From RYN-230 sp036509255 (GTDB taxonomy: Bacteria > Actinomycetota > Actinomycetes > Streptosporangiales > Streptosporangiaceae): a DNA stretch of 51,823 nt. The stretch covers positions 1 to 51,823 of the forward strand of contig DATCFY010000143.1 in assembly GCA_036509255.1 (NCBI GenBank). The letters are read 5' to 3'. Below are positions 44,651 through 51,823 of the stretch, piece after piece. The notes below the pieces were generated by a model that was given only the letters and a program-made list of their open reading frames with translations, ran no database searches and had not been told where the DNA came from. The stretch's first letter is position 1. Each line of letters begins with the position of its first letter. The translations under genes and the position numbers were made by a program.

Positions 44651-45934
44651 ATGACCATTGGCCCCGAGACCTGCTACCGCGTACGAGGCGGGACTCCGCT
44701 CCAGGGCACGGTCTTCGTTCAGGGCGCCAAGAACGCGGCGCTCAAGATGATCGCCGCGTCCCTGCTCACCGGAGAAGGCCGGACCGTACTGCGCAACGTC
44801 CCCGCCATTGAGGATGTCCGCCGGGCGGTAGAATTGGCGCAGGCCTTGGGCGCAGTGGTCAAGTTCCACGAGGCCGAGCGCACCCTGGTAGTGGACGCCT
44901 CCAACCTGACCAGCTTCATCCTGCCGGCTGAGATCGCCCGCCGGTTCCGCGGCTCGGTACTCTTCGTGCCGGCCCTGCTGCACAGGTTCGGCGAGGCGGT
45001 CATCGAGGGCATCGGCGGCTGCAACCTGGGCAGCCGGAACCTGGACTTCCACTACCGCGGCTTCGCCCGGCTCGGCGCCATCGTGGACGAGCGCGAAACC
45101 GAGATCCACATCAAGGCCGGCCAGCTCCGCGGCGCGCACCTGTACCTGGACACCCCGTCACATACGGGCACCGAAAACCTGATCATGGCGGCCTGCCTGG
45201 CCCCCGGCACCACCATCATCGACAACTGCGCCCTCGAGCCAGAAGTGCTCGACGTCATCGCCTTCCTGAGCAAGATGGGCGCGGACATCAGCGGCGGCGG
45301 CACCGGCTTCATCACCGTGCGCGGGGTCAGCCAGCTGACCGCGACCGAGCACACGGTGATGCCGGACCGGCTCGACGCGGGTGTGCTGGCCATGGCGGCC
45401 GCGATCACCGGCGGTGAGCTGAACCTGGTCGGTGCCTCCCTCGAGCACTTCGGGGTGGTCCGCTGGAAGCTCGAGCAGATGGGCGTGGAGTTCACCCCCA
45501 AGGGGGCTGTCCTCCAGGTCCGCCGGGACCGCACGCTCCGCCCGATAAACGTGATCACCAGCCCGTACCCCGGCTTCGCGACCGACCTCCAGTCACCGAT
45601 CATGGCGCTGAGCTGCCTAGCCGATGGCACGAGCTACATCCGGGAAACCATCTTCGACGGCCGGTACGGCCTGGTCGGGGAGCTGAACAAGATGGGCGCC
45701 AAGGTCGAGGTGGACAGCGGCAACGTGGTCATCGTGCATGGCCCGTCCACCCTCAAGGGCACGAAGGTCGTGGCGCACGACCTGCGCACCGGGATCGCAC
45801 TCATCCTGGCCGGGCTGGGCGCGGAGGGCGAGACCGTGGTGGCGCCGGGATACCTGATCGACCGTGGCCACGCAGCGGTCGCGGAGCGTCTCACCACCCT
45901 GGGGGCAGACATCACCGCCGAGGAAAGCGGCTGA
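44651..45934 (+). CDS. murA: UDP-N-acetylglucosamine 1-carboxyvinyltransferase (MurA)
   Basis: 427 residues, standard MurA length, from ATG 44651 with AGGACAGGAG upstream; this start aligns with the normal MurA N-terminus. Key features: QGAKNAALK (K27, N28), GGCNLGSRNLDFH with C124 in the place of the fosfomycin-sensitive catalytic Cys, YPGFATDLQSP with the catalytic Asp, and DLRTGIALILAGLGAEGET with the conserved Arg. It transfers enolpyruvate from PEP to UDP-GlcNAc, the first committed step of peptidoglycan synthesis. Some usually invariant positions differ (SRNLD for ARPVD), so this may be a second MurA paralogue. An upstream in-frame ATG at 44534 is possible. Confidence 0.9.
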   Translation: MTIGPETCYRVRGGTPLQGTVFVQGAKNAALKMIAASLLTGEGRTVLRNVPAIEDVRRAVELAQALGAVVKFHEAERTLVVDASNLTSFILPAEIARRFRGSVLFVPALLHRFGEAVIEGIGGCNLGSRNLDFHYRGFARLGAIVDERETEIHIKAGQLRGAHLYLDTPSHTGTENLIMAACLAPGTTIIDNCALEPEVLDVIAFLSKMGADISGGGTGFITVRGVSQLTATEHTVMPDRLDAGVLAMAAAITGGELNLVGASLEHFGVVRWKLEQMGVEFTPKGAVLQVRRDRTLRPINVITSPYPGFATDLQSPIMALSCLADGTSYIRETIFDGRYGLVGELNKMGAKVEVDSGNVVIVHGPSTLKGTKVVAHDLRTGIALILAGLGAEGETVVAPGYLIDRGHAAVAERLTTLGADITAEESG

Positions 45935-45984
45935 CCCAGGCGCCAACCGGCCTGATCTGCCGCTAACCCCTGGTCCCGCAGTTA

Positions 45985-46019
45985 GCTCAGCCAGCGGCGA
46001 AGCCAGCCGCTGGCTGAGC
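45985..46019 (+). terminator. Hairpin after murA
   Basis: GCTCAGCCAGCGGC and GCCGCTGGCTGAGC form a perfect 14-bp stem with a 7-base loop, 50 bases after the murA stop. No T run. Confidence 0.7.
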
Positions 46020-46154
46020 GGGCGGGCCCGCAACGGGTCCGCCTCCGGAAAATGTGACGTTGCACGAAACAGTCCGCTGATTCCCTTCCCCACAGGGCGC
46101 GGACAGGTTACGAAATATACGATCGTGCCATCGCTGCAGCGTAAGGGTCAGACA

Positions 46155-46298
46155 GTGACTTCACAGCACACGAACTATCCCGAGGTCGGCGGCACATTAG
46201 TAGCCGCCGGCCCGCCTGACACATGCCCGCCGTCCAGGGCACGCGTCGCCTGTGGCTCCACTGGCCAGCCGCCAGCGCCGGGAAGCAGCCGGCCATGA
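46155..46298 (+). CDS. Possible small ORF coupled to the regulator gene
   Basis: 47 residues from GTG 46155, with AAGGG seven bases upstream. It is Pro/Gly/Thr-rich (starts MTSQHTNYPEVGG), has two Cys, and has no known motif. Its stop overlaps the next ATG (46295) as ATGA, the usual form of translational coupling. An AT-rich segment with TACGAT at 46118-46123 could be the promoter. It may be a regulatory leader ORF rather than a functional protein. Confidence 0.3.
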   Translation: MTSQHTNYPEVGGTLVAAGPPDTCPPSRARVACGSTGQPPAPGSSRP

Positions 46299-47695
46299 CC
46301 GCCCAGCGCCAGTCCGCGGCGGAGCTGACCATCGGCATCGTCGGGCCGCACGACCTGGTGGAACGGATCATGCTGTCCGGAAGCCCGCAGGCGAGCGGGC
46401 TGCCCGGCGGGACCCCGCACCCTGCGGCCAACCCCCCGGGGGCGTCCGCCAACGGGATCTCGGCTGCCCCGGCCCGCAGGCTCGTGGCTGCCGCGTACCG
46501 CAACGAGCAGGAAGCCGCCGACAAGGTACTGCGGCTCGGGCCGGCCATCGATGCCTGCCTGTTCGCCAGCCAGGTGCCGTACGAATACGCCCGGCGGGCA
46601 GGCACGCTCCGCGTTCCGGCCACCTACGTGCCGCTGTCCGGCAGTGCCCTGTACGCGGCCCTGCTCCGCGCCACCAGGGAACTGGGCCAGGATCTCAGCC
46701 GGGTCAGCGTGGACGTGCTCAGCCGCGCGGATGTGGAGGACGCGTACGCCGAGCTGGGGGTGCCCGCGGCTGGTGTGCACGTCAGGGAAGACGCCGCGAA
46801 CGCGGCCACCCTGGCCGCGTTTCACGAACGGCTCTGGCGGCGGGACGAGATCACGGTCGCGTTCACCTGCCTCCAGTCCGTCGCCCAGCGGCTCTCCGCC
46901 GCCGACGTGCCGGTCCGGATCCTGCGCCCCACCAGCAGCGCCATCCGGGCTGCCCTGCGCACGGCGACCCTTCTTGCCGGGAACCGCCGGCTGGAGGAGG
47001 CCCAGCTCGCCGTGGCCCTGGTCGAGGTGCCCACGCTGCGGGACACCTCGCGGCGGTCCTCGCCGCGGCACGCCCGTGAGGAACTGCGGCTGACCGTGCA
47101 CCGTTTCCTGGTCCAGGAGGCCCAGCGGATGCACGCGTCGGTCAGTCCGGTCAGCGATCACTGCTTCCTGGTCACCGCGACCCGCGGCTCGCTGGCTGCG
47201 GCCACCGACGGGTTCCGGGTTCCCCCGTTCAGCGAGCGGGCCCGGACCGAGCTCGGTATCGCGGTCGAAGTGGGCATCGGGATGGGCCGCACCGCGCAGG
47301 ACGCGGAAACGCACGCGCAGGCGGCGCTGTCCCGGTCGCATGTGGCCGCCGGGACGCGCGGGTTCGCGCTGGACCGGGAGGGGATCGCCCTGGTCCCCGC
47401 ACCCCGGCACCCAGCCACTCCGGCCGCGGAGGCCAGCAGGCCCCGCGGCCTGGAGACCCTGTCCCGGCTGTCCGACAAGCTGGCCGGCAGCGACAGCGCG
47501 CTCGTGGTCGACGCGGAAACCGCTGGCCGGGTCCTGGGGGTCACTGCCCGCACTGCCCGGCGGCTGCTGCACAGCCTCGTCGAGGAAGGGCTGGCCTGGC
47601 CGCTGCCGCCGAGCCGGGCGCCGCAGCCGGGCCGCCCGCGCCAGTTCTACCGGCTGGTCACCGAGAAGCTGGAGCGCCGCGGCACCGCCCGCTGA
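46295..47695 (+). CDS. Putative three-domain transcriptional regulator
   Basis: 466 residues from ATG 46295 (ATG 46223 is an alternative start). Residues ~10-220 look like a periplasmic-binding-like or PrpR-N-type sensor fold: LTIGIVGPHDLVERIM, then AYRNEQEAADKVLRLGPAIDACLFASQVPYEYAR and VTVAFTC-like strands. Residues ~270-375 resemble a degenerate nucleotide-cyclase/GGDEF-like fold (DHCFLVTATRGSL ... ELGIAVEVGIGMGRTAQDAETHAQAAL) without the catalytic motif. The end (~395-460) is a winged helix: LVVDAETAGRVLGVTARTARRLLHSLVEEGLAW. It probably senses a ligand and binds DNA. I do not recognise the family. It lies between murA and a hisC-type gene. Confidence 0.65.
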   Translation: MTAQRQSAAELTIGIVGPHDLVERIMLSGSPQASGLPGGTPHPAANPPGASANGISAAPARRLVAAAYRNEQEAADKVLRLGPAIDACLFASQVPYEYARRAGTLRVPATYVPLSGSALYAALLRATRELGQDLSRVSVDVLSRADVEDAYAELGVPAAGVHVREDAANAATLAAFHERLWRRDEITVAFTCLQSVAQRLSAADVPVRILRPTSSAIRAALRTATLLAGNRRLEEAQLAVALVEVPTLRDTSRRSSPRHAREELRLTVHRFLVQEAQRMHASVSPVSDHCFLVTATRGSLAAATDGFRVPPFSERARTELGIAVEVGIGMGRTAQDAETHAQAALSRSHVAAGTRGFALDREGIALVPAPRHPATPAAEASRPRGLETLSRLSDKLAGSDSALVVDAETAGRVLGVTARTARRLLHSLVEEGLAWPLPPSRAPQPGRPRQFYRLVTEKLERRGTAR

Positions 47696-47749
47696 CTGCC
47701 CGCCAGGCGACGAATTTCCCGACGTAAGGCTGCCGGACGCGCCGGGATT

Positions 47750-48826
47750 TCAGTGGCGTCGCGGGTAGGCGCGCGCCACGGCGATGAACGCGTCGTTCGC
47801 GTCGTGGTCACCGATCGAGATCCGGGCACCCTCCGCGCCGAACGGCCGGACCGCGACCCCGGCCTGCATGCAGGCGGCCGCGAAGTCCTGGGTGTCCTCG
47901 CCTAGGCGCAGCCAGACGAAGTTGGCCTCGGTGGGCGGCACCGACCAGCCCTGGGCCAGCAGTTCGTCCCGGACCCGGGACCGCTCCTTGACCACCAAGT
48001 CCACCCGCTCGAGCAGTTCCGCCTCAGCGGCCAGGGAAGCGATGGCAGCGGCCTGGGCGAGCGCGTTCACCGCGAACGGCAGCATGGTCTTGCGCACCGC
48101 CGCCGCCACCAGCGGGTGCGCCACCAGGAATCCGACCCGCAGCCCGGCCAGACCGTATGCCTTGGAGAAGGTGCGCAGCACGGCCACGTTCGGGCGGTCC
48201 CGGTATACGGCCATCCCGTCCGGCACCTGCGGATCGCGGACGTACTCGGCGTAGGCCTCGTCCAGCACAACGAGGGTGTCCGCAGGGACCCGGTCCAGGA
48301 ATTCTCCCAGCTCGTCGCCGTGCACCACGGTGCCCGTCGGGTTGTTCGGGTTGCAGACGAAGATGAGCCGGGTCCGGCCGGTCACCGCGTCCGCCATGGC
48401 CGGCAGGTCGTGGGTCTCGTCCTGCAGCGGCACCGTCACGGAGACCGCTGACGACAGGTCGACCAGGGTGGGATAGGCCTCGAAGGAGCGCCAGGCGTAG
48501 AGCACCTCCGCGGTCGGCTCGCCCACCGCCTCGATCAGCTGCTGGGTCACGCCGACCGACCCGCAGCCCACCGCGACGTGCTCCGGCGGCACTGAGAACC
48601 GCTGCGCGATAGCCTCCGTGAGCGCCGCCGCGCCGTTGTCCGGGTAGCGGTTCACATCCAGGGCGGCCTGGGCGATGACTTGCGCCACCGACGGCAACGG
48701 CCCGAACGGGGACTCGTTCGAGGACAGCTTGTAAGACCGGCCGTCTGGCGCGGATACCCGGCGCCCGGGCTGGTACGGGGCGAAGTTCTCCAGTACCGCT
48801 CGGAAGCGGGGTGATTCCTGGGACAC
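47750..48826 (-). CDS. hisC: HisC-type PLP aminotransferase (histidinol-phosphate or aromatic)
   Basis: 358 residues from GTG 48826, which has GGGGAGG six bases upstream; a TAGGAT -10 lies further up. Fold-type I aminotransferase: KLSSNESPFGPLP at the N-terminus, CNPNNPTGT, DEAYAEY, and the PLP lysine in TFSKAYGLAGLRVGF. The pattern fits the HisC/Pat group, which works on histidinol-phosphate or on aromatic keto acids such as phenylpyruvate. It is far from other his genes, so the aromatic aminotransferase (pat) role is at least as likely. Confidence 0.88.
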   Translation of the reverse strand: MSQESPRFRAVLENFAPYQPGRRVSAPDGRSYKLSSNESPFGPLPSVAQVIAQAALDVNRYPDNGAAALTEAIAQRFSVPPEHVAVGCGSVGVTQQLIEAVGEPTAEVLYAWRSFEAYPTLVDLSSAVSVTVPLQDETHDLPAMADAVTGRTRLIFVCNPNNPTGTVVHGDELGEFLDRVPADTLVVLDEAYAEYVRDPQVPDGMAVYRDRPNVAVLRTFSKAYGLAGLRVGFLVAHPLVAAAVRKTMLPFAVNALAQAAAIASLAAEAELLERVDLVVKERSRVRDELLAQGWSVPPTEANFVWLRLGEDTQDFAAACMQAGVAVRPFGAEGARISIGDHDANDAFIAVARAYPRRH

Positions 48827-48859
48827 CAGCGTCCTCCCCTCGGCGATGACCTGCACATC

Positions 48860-49369
48860 CTAGCCCGATAGGGCAGCGGCGAAGATGCCGTGCATCTCCT
48901 GGCCGTACAGGACGAACCGGACCTCCTCTACGGCGGAGCCGGCGTCGCGGACCGCGGCGAGCGCGATCCGGGCGGCGTCCGGTGCGGGCCAGCCGTAGAT
49001 CCCGGCGGAAACGGCCGGGAACGCCACCACGCTGGCCCCCAGTTCGTCCGCTACCCGCAGCGACTCGGTGTAGCAGGAGGCCAGCTGGGCGCTGCGGTCC
49101 TGGCGCCGTGAGTACACCGGGCCGACGGTGTGGATGACCCAGCGGGCCGGCAATTCGCCCGCGGTCGTCGCGACGGCCTGGCCGGTGGGCAGCCCGTCGG
49201 GGAGACGCTCCTCGCGCAGCGCGCGGCATTCGGCCAGGATGGCCGGGCCGCCGCGGCGGTGGATCGCGCCGTCCACGCCCCCGCCGCCGAGCAGGGTCGA
49301 GTTGGCCGCGTTGACGATAGCGTCAGCCCGCTGCCGGGTGATGTCCCCCTCGACCAGAGTGATTTCCAT
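48860..49369 (-). CDS. Macro-domain protein (O-acetyl-ADP-ribose deacetylase type)
   Basis: 169 residues, a single macro domain. Seen: VEGDITRQRADAIVNAANSTLLGGGGVDGAIH (ADP-ribose site, N20-N23), IHTVGPVY, and FPAVSAGIYGWP. It matches the YmdB/MacroD-like group that removes acetyl from O-acetyl-ADP-ribose or ADP-ribose from proteins. ATG 49369 has GGAAGGC directly upstream; the frame runs further up without support. Confidence 0.92.
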   Translation of the reverse strand: MEITLVEGDITRQRADAIVNAANSTLLGGGGVDGAIHRRGGPAILAECRALREERLPDGLPTGQAVATTAGELPARWVIHTVGPVYSRRQDRSAQLASCYTESLRVADELGASVVAFPAVSAGIYGWPAPDAARIALAAVRDAGSAVEEVRFVLYGQEMHGIFAAALSG

Positions 49370-49658
49370 GCCTTCCACTGTCCCCGCTGTTCGAGGCCGC
49401 TGCGGCCGGCTTCTGCCCCCACTCCCCGGCCCATTGGTCACGGCCGCCACCTGGCCATGACTCAGGGACGCAAACTCTGACCACTCGCGAACTGGGATGA
49501 GCGCCCGATGGGGGCTGTACCCCAGCGGCGCGCAAAGCCATGGCCCGCTATTCCCAATGGTCACGGAGGGGCCATTGACGGCCTGACTGGTGTGAGTTCT
49601 GATCAAAGAGGGTCACCCGGGAGCAGCCGAGGTGGGCCGACCTTCAGGGGGCGGTGCC

Positions 49659-51560
49659 GTGTCCTCCCAGCCGGTCAGCAGAAGGGCGGTGCTCGCCGCG
49701 ATCGGCGGCGGCGCGGCAGGTGCCGTGCTGGGCGGTATCCTCCCTGGCCGGCTGAGCGCCGCCTCGGGCAACTGGTCGAGCGGGTACGTCCCGAACGGGA
49801 CCGCCGGGCTCAGCGCGGCGTTCCCGCTGTCCGCGGTCCGGCTGCTGGCCAGCCCGATGCGGGCGAACCAGACGCGGAACACGAACTACCTGATGTTCGT
49901 CGACCCGGACCGGCTGCTGCACACCTTCCGGCTGAACTACGGCCTGCCGTCCTTGGCCCGGCCGTGCGGCGGCTGGGAAGCACCGGGATCCCTGGTCCGC
50001 GGGCACTGCACCGGGCACCTGATGTCCGGGCTCGCGCTGACCTACGCCAACACCGGCCACCAGGCCGCGGCGGACCGGGGCGCCTACCTGGTCGAGCAGC
50101 TGGCCCGGTGCCAGGCCCGGGATCGCGCGGCGGGGTTCCACGAGGGGTACCTGTCGGCGTTCCCCGAGACCTTCTTCGACCGGCTGGAGGCGGGATTGCC
50201 CGTCTGGTCGCCCTACTACATGATCCACAAACTCATGGCCGGGCTGATCGACCAGCACGAGCTGGCTGGGAACACCCAGGCCCTTGAGATGGCGGCCCGG
50301 CTCGGCGACTGGGTCGGCTGGCGCACCGGACGTCTCTCCTACCCGCAGATGCAGCGGATCCTGAACATCGAGCACGGGGGCATCGCCGAGTCGCTGACCA
50401 ACCTGTACCGGCTGACCTGGGACGAGAGCTACCTGCGCACGGCGGAGCGGTTCTACCACGCCCGGGTCTTCGACCCGCTGGCCCGCGGCCAGGACGAGCT
50501 GCACGGGCTGCACGCCAACACCAACATCCCGAAGATGATCGCCTGCATCCGGATCTGGGAGGAAACCGGGGACCGCCGCTATCACGACATTGGCGCCAAC
50601 TTCTGGCGGATCGTCACCGGCCACCATGCCTACGTGATCGGCGGAACCAGCAATTACGAGCACTGGCACGCGCCTGACGTGATCGCCGGCCAGCTCAGCA
50701 ACCGCACCTGCGAGAACTGCTGCAGCTACAACATGCTGAAGCTGACCCGGCTGCTGCACTTCCACCAGCCGCACCGGGTGGACCTGCTCGACTACTACGA
50801 GCGGACCCTGTTCAACCAGATGCTCGGCGAGCAGGACCCGCGGTCCGCGCACGGCTTCAACATCTACTACACGGGCCTGTCACCGGCCGCGTTCAAGCGC
50901 CAGCCGCCGTTCATGGGCACCAATCCGGACGTTTACTCCACCAACTACCACAACTTCTCCTGCGACGACGCGAGCGGGATGGAGACCCAGGCCAAGTTCG
51001 CCGACACCATCTACTCACGGGACACCGGCGGGCTGTTCGTCAACCTGTTCATCCCGTCCGAGGTCAGCTGGGGCGCAGCGGGCCTGACGTTCCGGCAGGC
51101 CACCGGCTTCCCGGACGAGCCCGCTACTCACCTGACCGTGGTGTCCGGCGCAGCCCGGATGGCCGTCAGGGTCCGGCTGCCCGGCTGGCTGGCCGGGCCG
51201 GCCCGCGCCTGGGTGAACGGCGAGCCGCTGCCCGGCACGCACACGCCCGGCACCTGGCTGGTCATTGAGCGGCAGTGGCGGCCAGGGGACCGCGTGGACG
51301 TAAGCCTGCCCATGACCCTCGCGCTGAACCCGACGCCGGACCGGCCGGCCGTGCAGGCCGTCACCTACGGCCCGGTCGTGCTCAGCGGGGGCTACGGCGC
51401 GGCCGAATCCATGCCGATGCCCCGGCTGAGCCCCGGATCCGTGACCCGTGACCCGGGGCGGCAGCTGCAGTTCCAGGCCACCGCGGGCGGCCGCCCCGTC
51501 ACGCTCATCCCGATCGCGCGGATGCACCACCAGCATTACAACGTGTACTGGCTCACCTGA
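49659..51560 (+). CDS. Tat-exported GH127 (DUF1680) beta-L-arabinofuranosidase-like glycosidase
   Basis: 633 residues from GTG 49659 with GGGGGCGG upstream. A twin-arginine signal (VSRRAVLAAIGGGAAGAVLGG) marks Tat export. The (alpha/alpha)6 barrel has GHCTGHLMSGLALTYANTGH, YMIHKLMAGLID, NIEHGGIAESLTNLY and LHANTNIPK. The cysteine site TCENCCSYNMLKLTR corresponds to the zinc-cysteine active site of GH127, in which a Cys is the nucleophile, although the residue before the first Cys is Arg where Glu is common. Two beta domains follow (MAVRVRLPGWLAGPARAWVNG). It probably trims arabinose or related sugars from plant or cell-wall glycans outside the cell. Confidence 0.9.
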   Translation: MSSQPVSRRAVLAAIGGGAAGAVLGGILPGRLSAASGNWSSGYVPNGTAGLSAAFPLSAVRLLASPMRANQTRNTNYLMFVDPDRLLHTFRLNYGLPSLARPCGGWEAPGSLVRGHCTGHLMSGLALTYANTGHQAAADRGAYLVEQLARCQARDRAAGFHEGYLSAFPETFFDRLEAGLPVWSPYYMIHKLMAGLIDQHELAGNTQALEMAARLGDWVGWRTGRLSYPQMQRILNIEHGGIAESLTNLYRLTWDESYLRTAERFYHARVFDPLARGQDELHGLHANTNIPKMIACIRIWEETGDRRYHDIGANFWRIVTGHHAYVIGGTSNYEHWHAPDVIAGQLSNRTCENCCSYNMLKLTRLLHFHQPHRVDLLDYYERTLFNQMLGEQDPRSAHGFNIYYTGLSPAAFKRQPPFMGTNPDVYSTNYHNFSCDDASGMETQAKFADTIYSRDTGGLFVNLFIPSEVSWGAAGLTFRQATGFPDEPATHLTVVSGAARMAVRVRLPGWLAGPARAWVNGEPLPGTHTPGTWLVIERQWRPGDRVDVSLPMTLALNPTPDRPAVQAVTYGPVVLSGGYGAAESMPMPRLSPGSVTRDPGRQLQFQATAGGRPVTLIPIARMHHQHYNVYWLT

Positions 51561-51610
51561 CCGGTTGCGGCAGGGCCGGGCTGGGTCTGTCCCGTGGTAT
51601 AGCCGGTAGG

Positions 51611-51616
51611 TAGAGT
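51611..51616 (+). promoter_or_regulatory. -10 box (TAGAGT), leaderless BlaI-type gene
   Basis: TAGAGT is six bases before GTG 51623 and there is no ribosome site. A TGTCCC 17 bases further upstream is a weak -35 candidate. Confidence 0.45.
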
Positions 51617-51622
51617 GACTGC

Positions 51623-51823
51623 GTGAACCGACTGGGCGAACTGGAACGAGCCATCATGGACGTTCTCTGGGAAAGCGAGACTCAGCTCACGGTACGCCAG
51701 GTTGGCAGTAGGCTTACCGACCGGGATCTGGCTCACACCACGGTGATGACCGTCCTGGACCGATTGGCCAAGAAAGGGTTCGCCCGGCGAGAGCGGGACG
51801 GACGGGCCTGGCTGTACCGCGCC
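51623..51823 (+). CDS. BlaI/MecI/CopY-family repressor (3' end outside window)
   Basis: The first 67 residues are visible: MNRLGELERAIMDVLW, then LTVRQVGSRL, HTTVMTVLDRLAKKGFARR and RDGRAWLYRA. This is the winged-helix domain of the penicillinase-repressor family, in which the TTVMTVLxRLxxKG helix reads the operator. Such repressors usually precede an M56/BlaR1-type membrane metallopeptidase, which may follow beyond the window. Confidence 0.9.
   Translation, partial: MNRLGELERAIMDVLWESETQLTVRQVGSRLTDRDLAHTTVMTVLDRLAKKGFARRERDGRAWLYRA

Noticed and set aside
45975..46050. tRNA-like GTTAGCTCAG sequence
   Set aside because: It resembles a D-arm, but no acceptor, anticodon or T arm can be folded around it; it is the left arm of a perfect hairpin after murA.

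Overview
The window is about 52 kb of very GC-rich DNA with actinobacterial hallmarks: a dnaK-grpE-dnaJ-hspR operon under HspR-type (HAIR) operators, a DUF3151 gene beside purA and class II aldolase, frequent GTG starts, and repeated TAGGCT/CAGGCT-like -10 boxes 6-7 bases before start codons, the signature of leaderless mRNAs. A filamentous actinomycete (Streptosporangiales-like or a relative) is a reasonable inference; the genus cannot be fixed from the sequence. No rRNA, tRNA or CRISPR array was seen.

Layout. 1-1.7 kb: C-terminal end of a repetitive surface protein and a double-LysM membrane protein. 1.85-4.4 kb: a compact accessory island with a small HTH regulator, a cluster of three inverted repeats, a 75-residue peptide gene with a strong ribosome site, a hairpin, and a membrane M50-type metallopeptidase with a PqqD/RRE-like N-terminus. 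This is the best candidate for an undescribed system (a minimal RiPP-like peptide plus protease pair). 4.4-10.1 kb: SDR dehydrogenase, DHA2 drug transporter, KamA-like radical SAM enzyme, orphan PlsX. 10.1-10.75 kb: non-coding, with a 50-bp near-perfect palindrome. 10.75-18.8 kb: argS, a DUF5666-like membrane protein, an OmpR-type two-component pair, a TMEM175-type channel, and an EtfD-like membrane Fe-S oxidoreductase with a palindromic operator upstream. 19.2-22.0 kb: two tandem paralogues for secreted seven-bladed propeller proteins, the first apparently frameshifted after its signal peptide, each followed by a related hairpin.

22.2-29.6 kb is a heat-shock block: two HAIR operators, dnaK, grpE, dnaJ, hspR, then clpB. 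HspR from this operon should repress it through the HAIR sites. 29.5-32.3 kb (minus strand): a TPR-like protein and an NYN-domain protein with a long collagen-like low-complexity centre. 32.5-37.3 kb: epimerase-like SDR, pyrE, DedA, class II aldolase, metallophosphoesterase, DUF3151.

37.4-44.4 kb carries purine genes purA, purD, purB and purC, broken up by debris: a remnant of a GNAT gene, a decayed TnpB lacking its RuvC-I segment, and an internally deleted ltrA relic. 44.5-51.8 kb: MurA-type enolpyruvyl transferase, an unfamiliar three-part regulator possibly coupled to a small upstream ORF, a HisC-type aminotransferase, a macro-domain protein, a Tat-exported GH127 glycosidase, and the start of a BlaI/MecI-type repressor cut by the window end.
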